DNA of 64,000 nucleotides from JAAELZ01 sp965237995 (GTDB lineage: Bacteria > Pseudomonadota > Gammaproteobacteria > Arenicellales > Poriferihabitantaceae): positions 124,001 through 188,000 of the forward strand of contig CBDEGO010000004.1 of the NCBI GenBank assembly GCA_965237995.1. Reading direction: 5' to 3'. Shown here one piece after another: positions 26,514-34,917 of this stretch. Position 1 is the first letter of the stretch. Each line of letters opens with the position of its first letter. The position numbers were made by a program, and so were the translations under genes. The notes under the pieces were generated by a model. It saw only the letters and a list, made by a program, of their open reading frames with translations. It did not search any database and had not been told where the DNA came from.

Positions 26514-27401
26514 ATGGACCCAGTAATTGAATCATTACAAAAAATAGACTGGACGTCTCTGCATGCCCCTGCCTTAAAGATATTCGGCATTCTGATATTC
26601 ACATGGATACTGTCCAAAATTGTTTACAGAGCAATTAGCCAGTCCGAACATTTTTTTCAAAAGCAACACATCGAAGGCGACCCTTTAAGTGAGACTGACA
26701 AGCGTATAGACACGGTAATCCGGCTTATCCGTCAGGGAGTGCTGCTGCTAATTTGGAGTGTTGCAACGCTGATTATTCTTCGCGAATTAAGAGTAGACGT
26801 CGCTCCCATACTTGCCAGTGCGGGAATTGTTGGTATCGCGCTAGGTTTTGGCGCACAAGCCTTAGTGCGCGACGTAATAGCGGGCTTCTTTATGATCGTA
26901 GAGGATCAAATTCGTGTTGGTGACGTCGCCACCATCAATGGCACCAGCGGTACGGTGGAGCGCATTAAATTTCGCACCACTATCTTACGCGACATCACAG
27001 GCAGCGTACATATTTTCCCGAACGGAACGATCACTTCCTTAAGTAATTTGACCAAAGACTGGTCTGCTTACGTGTTCGAGATTGGAGTTGGATATAAAAC
27101 GGATATAGATAATGCCAAAAAAGTGCTGCATGCCTTAGGTAAGGAAATGCGCGAGCATCATCGATACAGCCGATTAATAACTAGCCCTGTAGAAATATTT
27201 GGTGTGCAACGGCTAGACTCCTCTGCCATTGCTATCAAAGGCCGGCTAAAAACCCTGCCCGGAAGCCAATGGGAGATTGGAAGAGAGTTTCTGGCGCGAG
27301 TCAAGATAGCATTCGAGCAAGAAAATATCGACATTCCCTTTGATCAACTTACTGTAAATATTGATCAAGGCTCTTTGCTAAACAGCAAAGAGCCTACGTA
27401 A
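26514..27401 (+). CDS. MscS-family mechanosensitive channel
   Basis: Small-conductance mechanosensitive channel of 295 residues that releases solutes on hypo-osmotic shock. There are about three membrane helices; the pore-lining TM3 and beta domain are marked by GIVGIALGFGAQALVRDVIAGFF and the following VEDQIRVGDVATINGTSGTVE. The vestibule domain continues to LPGSQWEIGREF. Its final codons form a perfect hairpin (27369-27394) shared with the convergent ridA-type gene, whose stop lies 7 bases away. Confidence 0.9.
   Translation: MDPVIESLQKIDWTSLHAPALKIFGILIFTWILSKIVYRAISQSEHFFQKQHIEGDPLSETDKRIDTVIRLIRQGVLLLIWSVATLIILRELRVDVAPILASAGIVGIALGFGAQALVRDVIAGFFMIVEDQIRVGDVATINGTSGTVERIKFRTTILRDITGSVHIFPNGTITSLSNLTKDWSAYVFEIGVGYKTDIDNAKKVLHALGKEMREHHRYSRLITSPVEIFGVQRLDSSAIAIKGRLKTLPGSQWEIGREFLARVKIAFEQENIDIPFDQLTVNIDQGSLLNSKEPT
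27369..27394. terminator. Perfect hairpin overlapping the end of the mscS-type gene
   Basis: GGCTCTTTGCT (27369-27379) and AGCAAAGAGCC (27384-27394) form an 11-bp stem with a 4-base loop. It lies inside the last codons of the channel gene and just beyond the stop of the convergent RidA gene, so it probably acts as a two-way terminator although neither side has a long U-run. Confidence 0.55.
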
Positions 27402-27408
27402 TATATAT

Positions 27409-27756
27409 CTACTTAGCAGCGGTAATGCCTACTTCAACCAGCAAATCAGGTGACGCCAACCGAGACTCGACACAGGCGCGAGCGGGTTGGTTACCTTGTG
27501 AAACCCACGCATCCCAAACTTCGTTCATCTGGGCAAAATGCCCCATATTAGATACCCATATTGTCGCTGATAAAATGTTGCCTTTATCCGTACCCGCTTC
27601 CGTTAACAAAGCATCAACTTTTGCTAATACCTCCTCAGTTTGGGTTTTAACGTCCGCACTGCGCGTATCCGCCACTTGGCCAGCCAAATAGATGGTATCA
27701 CCATGAATAACCATTTGGCTCATACGATGATTGCTGTGATGTCTGCTTATGCTCAT
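27409..27756 (-). CDS. RidA family protein
   Basis: A 115-residue YjgF/YER057c/UK114-type protein. RidA enzymes hydrolyse reactive enamines and imines from PLP enzymes to ketoacids and ammonia. The conserved arginine that holds the carboxylate is R93 in PARACVESRLA, and the acidic residue E108 in LLVEVGITA is also in place; the N-terminal half has VIHGDTIYLAGQVADT. These residues support deaminase activity rather than the inactive subgroups. It forms a trimer in known relatives. It is convergent with the MscS gene and has no operon partner; the 248-base stretch 27757-28004 to yceI shows only AT-rich spacer. Confidence 0.9.
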   Translation of the reverse strand: MSISRHHSNHRMSQMVIHGDTIYLAGQVADTRSADVKTQTEEVLAKVDALLTEAGTDKGNILSATIWVSNMGHFAQMNEVWDAWVSQGNQPARACVESRLASPDLLVEVGITAAK

Positions 27757-28004
27757 AATTAACTCTCTTTGATAATTAAAAATTCGCCGTGTAGATTAAC
27801 TGAATCCTAAGCGCTCGCCAATACTTAGCATCGCGTTAATCGCGATTGAGATAATCTCAAATTATCTAAAATTAAGAAGAATTAGGGGAACTACTGAAAC
27901 AATTTATCGGTCTATATTTTACGTCGGTTTTTGTTAATAGCCTCACCAGCAATGAGCGAATCACACTAGCCAAATTATAAGAACTTTATTAAGCATTTAC
28001 ACCC

Positions 28005-28568
28005 ATGATTAAACAACTCCTATCAGCCGCCGCGTTATCGGCACTTGTTGCAGCCCCAGTACAGTCAGCGCAATACACCATCGACCCAACTCATACGTTT
28101 GTAACGTTTAAGATTCAACACCTCGGAACGAGTTGGATGCATGGAGGGTTCAACACGGTTAGTGGCAGTATGGATTACGACGCTGATAACGCCGATACAG
28201 CAAGTATCAATATTGAAGTCGATACAGCATCCATTGACACTAACCACGCTGAACGAGACAAACATTTACGCGGTGGTGATTTTCTTGAAGTCGAAAAGTA
28301 CCCGACGGCTACGTTCTCCAGCACCCGCTTTGTAGCTAATGAAACCGGCGGAGTAATCAGTGGCGACTTAACCATTCGCGGTATGACCAAACCTGTGACC
28401 TTTGAAGTCACTAAAGTAGGTGAAGGCCCAGATCCATGGGGTGGCTATCGTGTTGGTTTTACTGGCACATTAGACCTTCTGCGGTCAGACTATGGCATTG
28501 ATTACAATTTAGGGCCAGCAAGCGCAAGTATGGAAATGACTTTATCTATAGAGGGCATTCGTAACTAG
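28005..28568 (+). CDS. YceI family periplasmic protein
   Basis: A 187-residue exported lipocalin-like protein; YceI barrels bind polyisoprenoids or amides. The signal peptide is MIKQLLSAAALSALVAAPVQS with cleavage after QSA. The mature protein starts QYTIDPTHTFVTFKIQHLGT, contains VEKYPTATFSSTRF, SGDLTIRGMTKPVTFEV and RSDYGID, all standard YceI elements. It is followed after 24 bases by a cytochrome b561 gene, matching the yceI-yceJ pair of E. coli, so a role with quinones or membrane redox is likely though not proven. Confidence 0.92.
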   Translation: MIKQLLSAAALSALVAAPVQSAQYTIDPTHTFVTFKIQHLGTSWMHGGFNTVSGSMDYDADNADTASINIEVDTASIDTNHAERDKHLRGGDFLEVEKYPTATFSSTRFVANETGGVISGDLTIRGMTKPVTFEVTKVGEGPDPWGGYRVGFTGTLDLLRSDYGIDYNLGPASASMEMTLSIEGIRN

Positions 28569-28592
28569 AGTTTGCTGCCGCAGCGCTTAGCC

Positions 28593-29132
28593 ATGCAAGA
28601 AAGGCACGTACTACACAGTTATGACCCAATCAGCAAATGGCTGCATTGGGTCATCACTTTATTGATGATTGCCTTATTAGCAATCGGGTGGATTATGGTC
28701 GATCTAGGCTATTACCACCCTTGGTATCATCGATCTCTAACATGGCATAAATCACTCGGCATCATAGTGGGTCTTATCGTACTGGTAAAATTTGCTTGGC
28801 GCTTGATTACCTCTTATCCCAAAGCCGACTCGTCATTAAATACGTTCGAAAAAGTAGCATCAAAAATAGCGCATCACTTCTTACTACTGTCGATGACGGT
28901 TTTACCGCTATCAGGGTATTTGATCTCAAGCTCAGCAGGTGATGCGATTGACGTGTTTAATTGGTTTAGCGTACCTGCCATTGCACAGGTCAGCGCCGCG
29001 CTCCGAGAGCAAGCGATCAACATCCATTACTACATCGCATACGCGACAATTGCAGTTGTGTTTTTACACATCGCAGGCGCGTTAAAACATCATTTTATAG
29101 ATAAAAAAGACACTTTAAAACGGATGCTATAA
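28593..29132 (+). CDS. Cytochrome b561 family protein
   Basis: Four-helix membrane di-heme cytochrome of about 179 residues. The first histidine pair region is HSYDPISKWLHWVITLLM and the second helix carries HKSLGIIVGLIV; the last segment has HYYIAYATIAVVFLHIAGALKHHF, providing histidines for heme. The frame opens at a TTG at 28572, but the ATG at 28593 gives the usual length. Together with the upstream YceI protein it makes the YceI/YceJ pair; E. coli CybB shows superoxide:ubiquinone oxidoreductase activity. A 4Fe-4S protein gene follows after 35 bases. Confidence 0.9.
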   Translation: MQERHVLHSYDPISKWLHWVITLLMIALLAIGWIMVDLGYYHPWYHRSLTWHKSLGIIVGLIVLVKFAWRLITSYPKADSSLNTFEKVASKIAHHFLLLSMTVLPLSGYLISSSAGDAIDVFNWFSVPAIAQVSAALREQAINIHYYIAYATIAVVFLHIAGALKHHFIDKKDTLKRML

Positions 29133-29167
29133 ACTCTACCGCTCGGGTAATTTAAGTCTCACGTACT

Positions 29168-29899
29168 GTGTCCTTACAATCATTGATAAATGCTGCCAGC
29201 CTAGAAGGGTTGGTGTACCGTGGAGGGTTTGAAATAACCGCTAGCGATAGCGTTCCCAACTTAGGCAATGATCAACCCGCCTCGGCTCTTGTTTTATTTG
29301 GCAATGCAGGGTCTTCACTTTGGGCACATTTTTCTACCTCAACAGAATATCATGACGAAAAAGATGACCCACTTAACCGATGGAGTGAACGCATTGGCCA
29401 CCAACTGGCTGAACAGTTTGCTGGCAATGCTCATTTCCCTTTTGGTGGCCCACCTTTTCAACCTTTCTTGCAATGGGCCAAGAAAACCGAAGCTTTAGCC
29501 TCTTCTGAAATTGGTATGCTAATTCACCCCGAATACGGCTTATGGCACGCTTACCGATTCGCGATTGCGCTGCCCAACAGTGCTATTTCCTGCAAATCAG
29601 ACCGCGCTTTGTTAACCAATCTGACCGAACGCCATGCTTGCGACACCTGTTCAAGCCAAGCGTGCCTAAGTGCCTGCCCGGTAAACGCGTTTACCGAAGA
29701 TAATTACGATTTAGAAGCCTGCTTCCAGTATTTAGATAACACGCCTAGCGCCCAATGTCACCAACGTGGTTGTCAAGCTAGAACTGCTTGTCCAGAGGGC
29801 AAGAATTATCTGTATGAAAAAGCCCACGCCGCCTTTCATATGCAACAGTTTGTAAAGGCCCTACGACGACGCAGTCCTGAACAAGCACTCAAACTATAA
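29168..29899 (+). CDS. 4Fe-4S dicluster-type ferredoxin domain protein
   Basis: A 243-residue soluble iron-sulfur protein starting at a GTG. Cysteines C158, C161, C166 and C170 (C-x2-C-x4-C-x3-CP) form one cluster site and C197, C202 and C208 with one of several nearby cysteines probably a second. The first 150 residues form an unrecognised domain with VLFGNAGSSLWAHF and FPFGGPPFQPFLQWAKK; these recall the N-terminal part of epoxyqueuosine-reductase-like proteins, but the cobalamin-binding parts are not evident. It sits 35 bases after cytochrome b561 and 1 base before a convergent PhyH gene. An electron-transfer role is inferred; the partner is unknown. Confidence 0.75.
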   Translation: MSLQSLINAASLEGLVYRGGFEITASDSVPNLGNDQPASALVLFGNAGSSLWAHFSTSTEYHDEKDDPLNRWSERIGHQLAEQFAGNAHFPFGGPPFQPFLQWAKKTEALASSEIGMLIHPEYGLWHAYRFAIALPNSAISCKSDRALLTNLTERHACDTCSSQACLSACPVNAFTEDNYDLEACFQYLDNTPSAQCHQRGCQARTACPEGKNYLYEKAHAAFHMQQFVKALRRRSPEQALKL

Positions 29900-29900
29900 G

Positions 29901-30749
29901 CTACTGCACTTTACGATCACCGAAACCGCTGGGGTATTGCAAAGCGGTTTGTAGGTTCTGCATAGCTTGCTCAGAAAAGTCAGCATCAGGTGAGTTTTCA
30001 AGTACAAAATGATCGCGTTCACAATCGCCACTAATCGGCGTAACTGAGTCCAAGCCAGTATTGCAGAAGGTATTCGCTGAAATAAAGCGCATCACAAACC
30101 CTACACGATCGTGCTCAGATTCATTCGGGCCGCCACCATGTAGTAATTGAATGTTGTGTAAAGAAAACTGACCTGGATCAAGTTCGACATCTACAGCTAA
30201 TGTTTCATCAATTTCTTCCTCCATAATATGATCATAGGCAAAGATATTTCCTTCTGATGCAGTGCGCGTCCCGTCCTTATACGCCTCATGTGGGTCGCCA
30301 TCGATATTAATTCGCCCTAACGCCCCGACGTTATGTGTGGCAGGAAATACACGCATTGCGCCATTAGCCTTTTTAGATTTGGTCAAGGCTAACCATACAC
30401 TCACTACATTAGTATCTGACAAATTCCAATACGGCGTATCTTGATGCCAGGGAACATACGTGCCTGCACCCGCCTCTTTATTAGCAAAATCACTCGTCCA
30501 TAACACAATATCTGGGCCCAGTGCAGCTTCTACCGCTTTTACAATCACTGGATGACGCACCACCCTATCTAGCCAAGTAGAAATTAAATGTGGTTTGATA
30601 TGCGTTTGTTTGCCTCGCAGAGCAACTGATCGCTGTTGCAAGCGAACAAACTGTTGGTAAAAGTTTGCCGCTTGGTCTGGTTCAAACGCCTTAATAGGCC
30701 AGTCAATACCATGATTCAGATAATTCGATTGATTCAATGCCTGTCTCAT
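29901..30749 (-). CDS. Phytanoyl-CoA dioxygenase (PhyH) family protein
   Basis: A second Fe(II)/2-oxoglutarate oxygenase, 282 residues from the ATG at 30749; the open frame reaches 30866, but the extra 39 residues are hydrophobic, unlike the family, and overlap the divergent hydrolase start. The metal site is H102-Q-D104 in PWHQDTPYWNL with the distal histidine in FSLHNIQLLHGGGPN and an arginine in HDRVGFVMRF. It differs enough from the PhyH at 24292 (for example DTNVVSVWLALT and a long acidic insert near GNIFAYDHIMEEEID) to be a separate lineage. It is divergent from an alpha/beta hydrolase gene. The substrate is unknown. Confidence 0.86.
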   Translation of the reverse strand: MRQALNQSNYLNHGIDWPIKAFEPDQAANFYQQFVRLQQRSVALRGKQTHIKPHLISTWLDRVVRHPVIVKAVEAALGPDIVLWTSDFANKEAGAGTYVPWHQDTPYWNLSDTNVVSVWLALTKSKKANGAMRVFPATHNVGALGRINIDGDPHEAYKDGTRTASEGNIFAYDHIMEEEIDETLAVDVELDPGQFSLHNIQLLHGGGPNESEHDRVGFVMRFISANTFCNTGLDSVTPISGDCERDHFVLENSPDADFSEQAMQNLQTALQYPSGFGDRKVQ

Positions 30750-30864
30750 TCCACTCGATGATAGTGTTAATAAAACGAATAGTATCGAATACGAATAACG
30801 GATGACAAGCGAAATATTGTAGACTACCAAACCTTGTTTTATAACACTCTGCCGCCTGTAAACC

Positions 30865-31818
30865 ATGACAAGTCAGTCTGAACAATACGCTAATTTATTT
30901 GATGAGCAAACTTGGGCGTTCATTAAACTAGCGAGTACTAGCTATCCTGAAAATATGGCTAGCTTATCGTTAGAAGAGCAACGCTTGGCCTACAACGAAG
31001 TACGCAAGGTATTCGCTGTACCCCGTCCCGCTGGAGTCGTCAGCGTTGATCGAACCGTGCAGCACAAATATTACAACGTACCTATTCGTACCTATTCGGT
31101 TAACGGACGGGAAGCATCTGCTCACCTGCTTTATTTCCACGGCGGTGGGTTTATCGTCGGTAATCTCGAAACACATGATGATATTTGCGCAGAGCTCTGT
31201 GATCAAACGGGGTTTGATGTCACAGCAGTAGACTATCGCCTTGCTCCAGAAAATCCGCATCCAGCGCCTTTTCAAGATGCTACCGCGGTATTTAATTTTT
31301 TAGCTGCCTCGGTTGATGTGCCCATCGTTCTATCTGGTGATAGTGCCGGCGGAACTTTATGCGGCGCACTCGTTGGCGCGCAACGCAATGAAGTTAAGCA
31401 AGCGGTAGGCCAAGTATTGATTTATCCCTCGCTTGGTTTAAATACCGATGAAGGTTCTTATGTAGAACATGCCAACGCGCCTATGTTGACAGTTGACGAC
31501 ATGCAAAAATACTATCTAGCCTACAGCGGCGGCAGTCACGACGATAATGACGCCACCTTTTTGCCATTGCTGGATCGAGATTTTTCTAATATCCCACCTA
31601 CTGTCATTATCTCTGCCCAGTGCGACCCTCTTTCAGATGATGGGAGAATTTACTGCGAGAAAATCACCCAAGCTAAGGGCTTAGCGGTTTGGTTTAATGA
31701 AGAAGGTTTGCCACATGCCTACTTAAGAGCACGCCATCACGTAGATAGGGCAGGAAGTAGTTTTAAAAGGATTGTCAGCGCTATACAACACCTTGGCAAC
31801 GGCCATTGGCCCTATTAG
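30865..31818 (+). CDS. Alpha/beta hydrolase, hormone-sensitive-lipase family
   Basis: A 317-residue carboxylesterase-type enzyme. The oxyanion-hole motif HGGGF lies at 92-96 and the nucleophile elbow GDSAGG at 158-163 with Ser160; the acid is in SAQCDPLSDDG and the histidine in GLPHAYLRARH, completing the triad. There is no signal peptide, so it is cytoplasmic. Members cleave short-chain esters or act as acetyl hydrolases. It starts divergently from a PhyH gene and is followed after 19 bases by a ketopantoate-reductase-like gene. Confidence 0.9.
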   Translation: MTSQSEQYANLFDEQTWAFIKLASTSYPENMASLSLEEQRLAYNEVRKVFAVPRPAGVVSVDRTVQHKYYNVPIRTYSVNGREASAHLLYFHGGGFIVGNLETHDDICAELCDQTGFDVTAVDYRLAPENPHPAPFQDATAVFNFLAASVDVPIVLSGDSAGGTLCGALVGAQRNEVKQAVGQVLIYPSLGLNTDEGSYVEHANAPMLTVDDMQKYYLAYSGGSHDDNDATFLPLLDRDFSNIPPTVIISAQCDPLSDDGRIYCEKITQAKGLAVWFNEEGLPHAYLRARHHVDRAGSSFKRIVSAIQHLGNGHWPY

Positions 31819-31837
31819 CGAACCCTAGAATCTAAGC

Positions 31838-32869
31838 ATGGACCGTGTATTAATCTCTGGGGCTGGTGCCATGGGCACCATCATTGGAGCACTCATAAGT
31901 GGTGATAACAACGATGTCACGTTGCTGGACACCTACCATGCCCATGTCGTTGAGCTAAACGCACAGGGCGCTCAGATTACCGGCGGGTTGGAAACGATAC
32001 GCCCCGTTAACGCTATTACCCCAGCACAACTTGACGGACAGTATGACCTAATAATCTCAACAGTTAAACAAACGGCATTACAAACTTCGTTGAAACAATT
32101 GTTGCCGCATCTACACCGTGATTCCATTGTTCTAACATTACAAAATGGCATCCCTGAAAGCTTTGCGGGCGAAGTGGTGGGTGAACACAGAGTGATTGGC
32201 GGAGGCATGGAGTTTAGCGGGACATTCATTGGGCCTGGGGTCGTTAAGCTGGCTTCTGATGCAGCTACCTTAGGCGTTACTATTGGCGAAACCAATGGGG
32301 CAATCACTTCTAGATTGCGACTAACCCAAGCAATATTGAAGCCTATTGGGCATTGCGAAATCACTACGAAATTACGTGAAGCACGCTTTACCAAGCTAAC
32401 CGATAATTGCGTCTGTAGCGCTGTACCTACTGCGTTAGGCTGTTTGCTAGGCGAAGCGCTCGACAATCCGCAAGCCTTAGGCTGTATTGCTGAATTGGGA
32501 CGAGAATGCTCTCAAGTAATGCAGCGGTTGAATATTAGCCCAGTTGAATTATTTGGCTTCTTACCCAGCCCAGACAACATCGATTTTGGTGATGCCCTTG
32601 GCAGAACGCGCGCGATGAATTACTGGTTTGACACCTATCAAGCCTACCGAGGCCAGTGTGCAAGCATGCTACAAGACATACAGCAACAACGCCAGTGCGA
32701 AGTTGATTTCATTAACGGTGCAATACTTAAAGAGGCTAAACAACTCGGCATCGATATGCCCATGAACGAACGGGTGATTAGCATCATAAAGCGTTTACAA
32801 AATAACCCGCAAACCTTGTCTCAGGAGTGGGAGAACCTTAGCTACCTTGAAGCAGCTATCAGCCATTGA
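31838..32869 (+). CDS. 2-dehydropantoate 2-reductase family protein
   Basis: A 343-residue PanE/ApbA-type NADPH-dependent ketoacid reductase. The Rossmann motif GAGAMGTIIGALI lies near residues 7-19, then TVKQTALQTSL and TLQNGIPE in the nucleotide domain, and a helical C-terminal domain with EARFTKLTDNCVCSAVPTALG, where the catalytic lysine of PanE (K in KxxxN) is represented by TKLTDN. It is probably not the housekeeping PanE: it sits in an operon with an esterase rather than pantothenate genes, and family members also act on other 2-ketoacids. Confidence 0.83.
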   Translation: MDRVLISGAGAMGTIIGALISGDNNDVTLLDTYHAHVVELNAQGAQITGGLETIRPVNAITPAQLDGQYDLIISTVKQTALQTSLKQLLPHLHRDSIVLTLQNGIPESFAGEVVGEHRVIGGGMEFSGTFIGPGVVKLASDAATLGVTIGETNGAITSRLRLTQAILKPIGHCEITTKLREARFTKLTDNCVCSAVPTALGCLLGEALDNPQALGCIAELGRECSQVMQRLNISPVELFGFLPSPDNIDFGDALGRTRAMNYWFDTYQAYRGQCASMLQDIQQQRQCEVDFINGAILKEAKQLGIDMPMNERVISIIKRLQNNPQTLSQEWENLSYLEAAISH

Positions 32870-33067
32870 ATTAATTTTAGCTAGTACCCAGTAATTTAAA
32901 AACCAACGTAACCTCTGCCATTTGCAGTTGAGTTATCATCCTCTCTTCCGACAACATTGGCCATCTAAACGGCTAATTTTCAATAAACAGAGGTTTTAAA
33001 TAGCCGCGTTAAGCTGGCTATGCTTATAATCGCATTCCCTCATCTTTTGTGAAACAAGCTGCGCATA

Positions 33068-33943
33068 ATGAGTTATATCGAACGTCCGTTCTCTGGTCGC
33101 GAGTGGATCGCATTGCTTGTAGTATTATTCGGCTGGTCTATCAACTATTTGGCGGTACGCTATGGGGTTAACGAATTTCCTGTTTGGGTTGCGTTGACCA
33201 TCCGTTTTACCATTACCGCAGCGGTGCTGGTGCCGTTTTACACAATCACCAAGGAACAAATTATACCTATCTTTTGGTTGATGCTAGTTTTAGCACCCGG
33301 CCATTTTGCATTTTTGTTTTATGCTCTACAGTTATCCGAGAGTGTCGGCACCATTTCCATAGTCATTCAGATCGCGCCGGCTTTTTCTGTGCTTTTAGCA
33401 TGGATATTTCTAAAGGATGTTCCCGGCATTCGAAGGGTATTAGGTTTGAGCATTGCATTCATCGGAATTGTAATCCTGTTCTACAACCCTAATTTCTTCG
33501 ACAATTGGGCCGCCTTAGCAACAGGCTTACTAGCCGCTTTCTTCTTAGGCCTTTATCCAATTATCCTAAAAAACCTGGGCAAGATTCACCCTTTAGCGAT
33601 CATCGCTTGGTCGTCTGCTTTCGCGATCCCTGTCACTATACTTATGTCACTACTTAACAACGAGTATACTAATTTCAGCCTAAGTAACATCTCATCAACG
33701 GCATGGATTGGCGTTGTTTATACCGCTATAGGGTCAAGCGTAATCTCTCATGGTACTTGGGCTTGGCTTATCCAACGTCAAACCATTAGTAAATTAGCGC
33801 CAATCATGCTGTGCGTGCCAATCATTGTGGTATTGCTCAGCACGCTATTGCTCGATGAAGCGCTCACACTTAGGTTTTTAGCTTCAGCGGCTATTGTACT
33901 TTTCGGTATTTTTATTATCACCAAATCTAAGGCCTACCATTAG
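33068..33943 (+). CDS. DMT superfamily (EamA) transporter
   Basis: A 291-residue inner-membrane protein with ten hydrophobic segments in two EamA repeats. The first repeat runs from VLFGWSINYLAVRYGVNEFP to about residue 135, the second from WAALATGLLAAFFLGLYP to the end with the conserved LAPIMLCVPIIVVLLSTLLLDEALT. The family exports amino acids and metabolites or imports small solutes. The next gene, 2 bases away, encodes a second EamA protein, so the pair may work together or as paralogues. The substrate is not readable. Confidence 0.87.
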   Translation: MSYIERPFSGREWIALLVVLFGWSINYLAVRYGVNEFPVWVALTIRFTITAAVLVPFYTITKEQIIPIFWLMLVLAPGHFAFLFYALQLSESVGTISIVIQIAPAFSVLLAWIFLKDVPGIRRVLGLSIAFIGIVILFYNPNFFDNWAALATGLLAAFFLGLYPIILKNLGKIHPLAIIAWSSAFAIPVTILMSLLNNEYTNFSLSNISSTAWIGVVYTAIGSSVISHGTWAWLIQRQTISKLAPIMLCVPIIVVLLSTLLLDEALTLRFLASAAIVLFGIFIITKSKAYH

Positions 33944-33945
33944 CC

Positions 33946-34815
33946 ATGAGCCCCTATCTAAAAGGCCTACTCATCACCATTGCCGGTGTCCTTGTGATCA
34001 CTCCAGATAGCTTGCTGATTAGGCTAATCGAAGGTAACAGTTGGACCGTGGTGTTTTGGCGTAACTTCTTGAGTGGCATCGTCATCACGCTTGGCTTGCT
34101 GATGTATCATCGCGGCGAGTTTTTAAACAAAATGCGCGATGTGGGTTACGCCGGACTGGCCTTGGCTTTTGTTTGGGCCATCAGTACCTTATGTTTTGTG
34201 TTTTCTATCAAAAACACTGCCGTAGCTAACACTTTGTTTATTGTTAGCACATCGCCAGTTTTTGCTGCGCTTATTGCATGGTGGATTTTACGAGAGAAGG
34301 TCTCCTCGCGAACTTGGCTAACCATATTAGGCTGTTTAGTCGGCATCAGCGTGATTGCTTTGGGCAGTATAGAGGGTAGTGGACAAGCCTCGCTGAAAGG
34401 CGACTTAGCTGGGTTAGGCGCTGCTATTGCGGTGGCAACGACCTTTAGCATCGCGCGGCATAGTCGCGGCGTTAGCATGATTCCAGCAATGGCACTTTCC
34501 GCCTTTTTCGCAGCCTATATCGCCTTTCCTTTCTCTGCCCCTGTGGTGCAAGATACCACCAATATCGTTTCCATCGCAATCATCGGTTTAATCGTCGCCC
34601 CGCTAGGTGCTAGCTTACTCGCCATTGGCCCCCGTTATATTCCGGCCGCAGACGTCAGCTTACTGTTGTTATTAGAAGCGCTGATCGGGCCACTATGGGT
34701 GTGGTGGTATCTGAACGAAATACCTAACTCTTACACCTTTATCGGAGGCACGCTAGTGCTTATTACACTGTTTATTAGTAATGGAATTTTGCTGTTACGC
34801 CGCCGCAAAAACTAA
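33946..34815 (+). CDS. DMT superfamily (EamA) transporter
   Basis: A 289-residue EamA-type transporter with ten predicted membrane helices. PDSLLIRLIEGNSWTVVFWRN at the start and STSPVFAALIAWWILREKVS at the end of the first repeat are family marks; the second repeat ends in LLLLEALIGPLWVWWYLNEIP. Its start is 2 bases after the preceding EamA gene, so the two are translationally linked. It is convergent with an aldehyde dehydrogenase gene. No substrate can be assigned. Confidence 0.87.
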   Translation: MSPYLKGLLITIAGVLVITPDSLLIRLIEGNSWTVVFWRNFLSGIVITLGLLMYHRGEFLNKMRDVGYAGLALAFVWAISTLCFVFSIKNTAVANTLFIVSTSPVFAALIAWWILREKVSSRTWLTILGCLVGISVIALGSIEGSGQASLKGDLAGLGAAIAVATTFSIARHSRGVSMIPAMALSAFFAAYIAFPFSAPVVQDTTNIVSIAIIGLIVAPLGASLLAIGPRYIPAADVSLLLLLEALIGPLWVWWYLNEIPNSYTFIGGTLVLITLFISNGILLLRRRKN

Positions 34816-34917
34816 AGCATTGATCTTGGTCGGTTGCTAGGCTAAAGCGAGTTGTTTTTGGGTTTGTAGCAAAACAGAACGGCATCAATACCTGATTGCG
34901 CACTTTTGTTCGATCAA

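Noticed and set aside
30750..30866. Longer N terminus for the second PhyH protein
   Set aside because: The added residues are hydrophobic, have no family counterpart and overlap the start of the divergent hydrolase gene.
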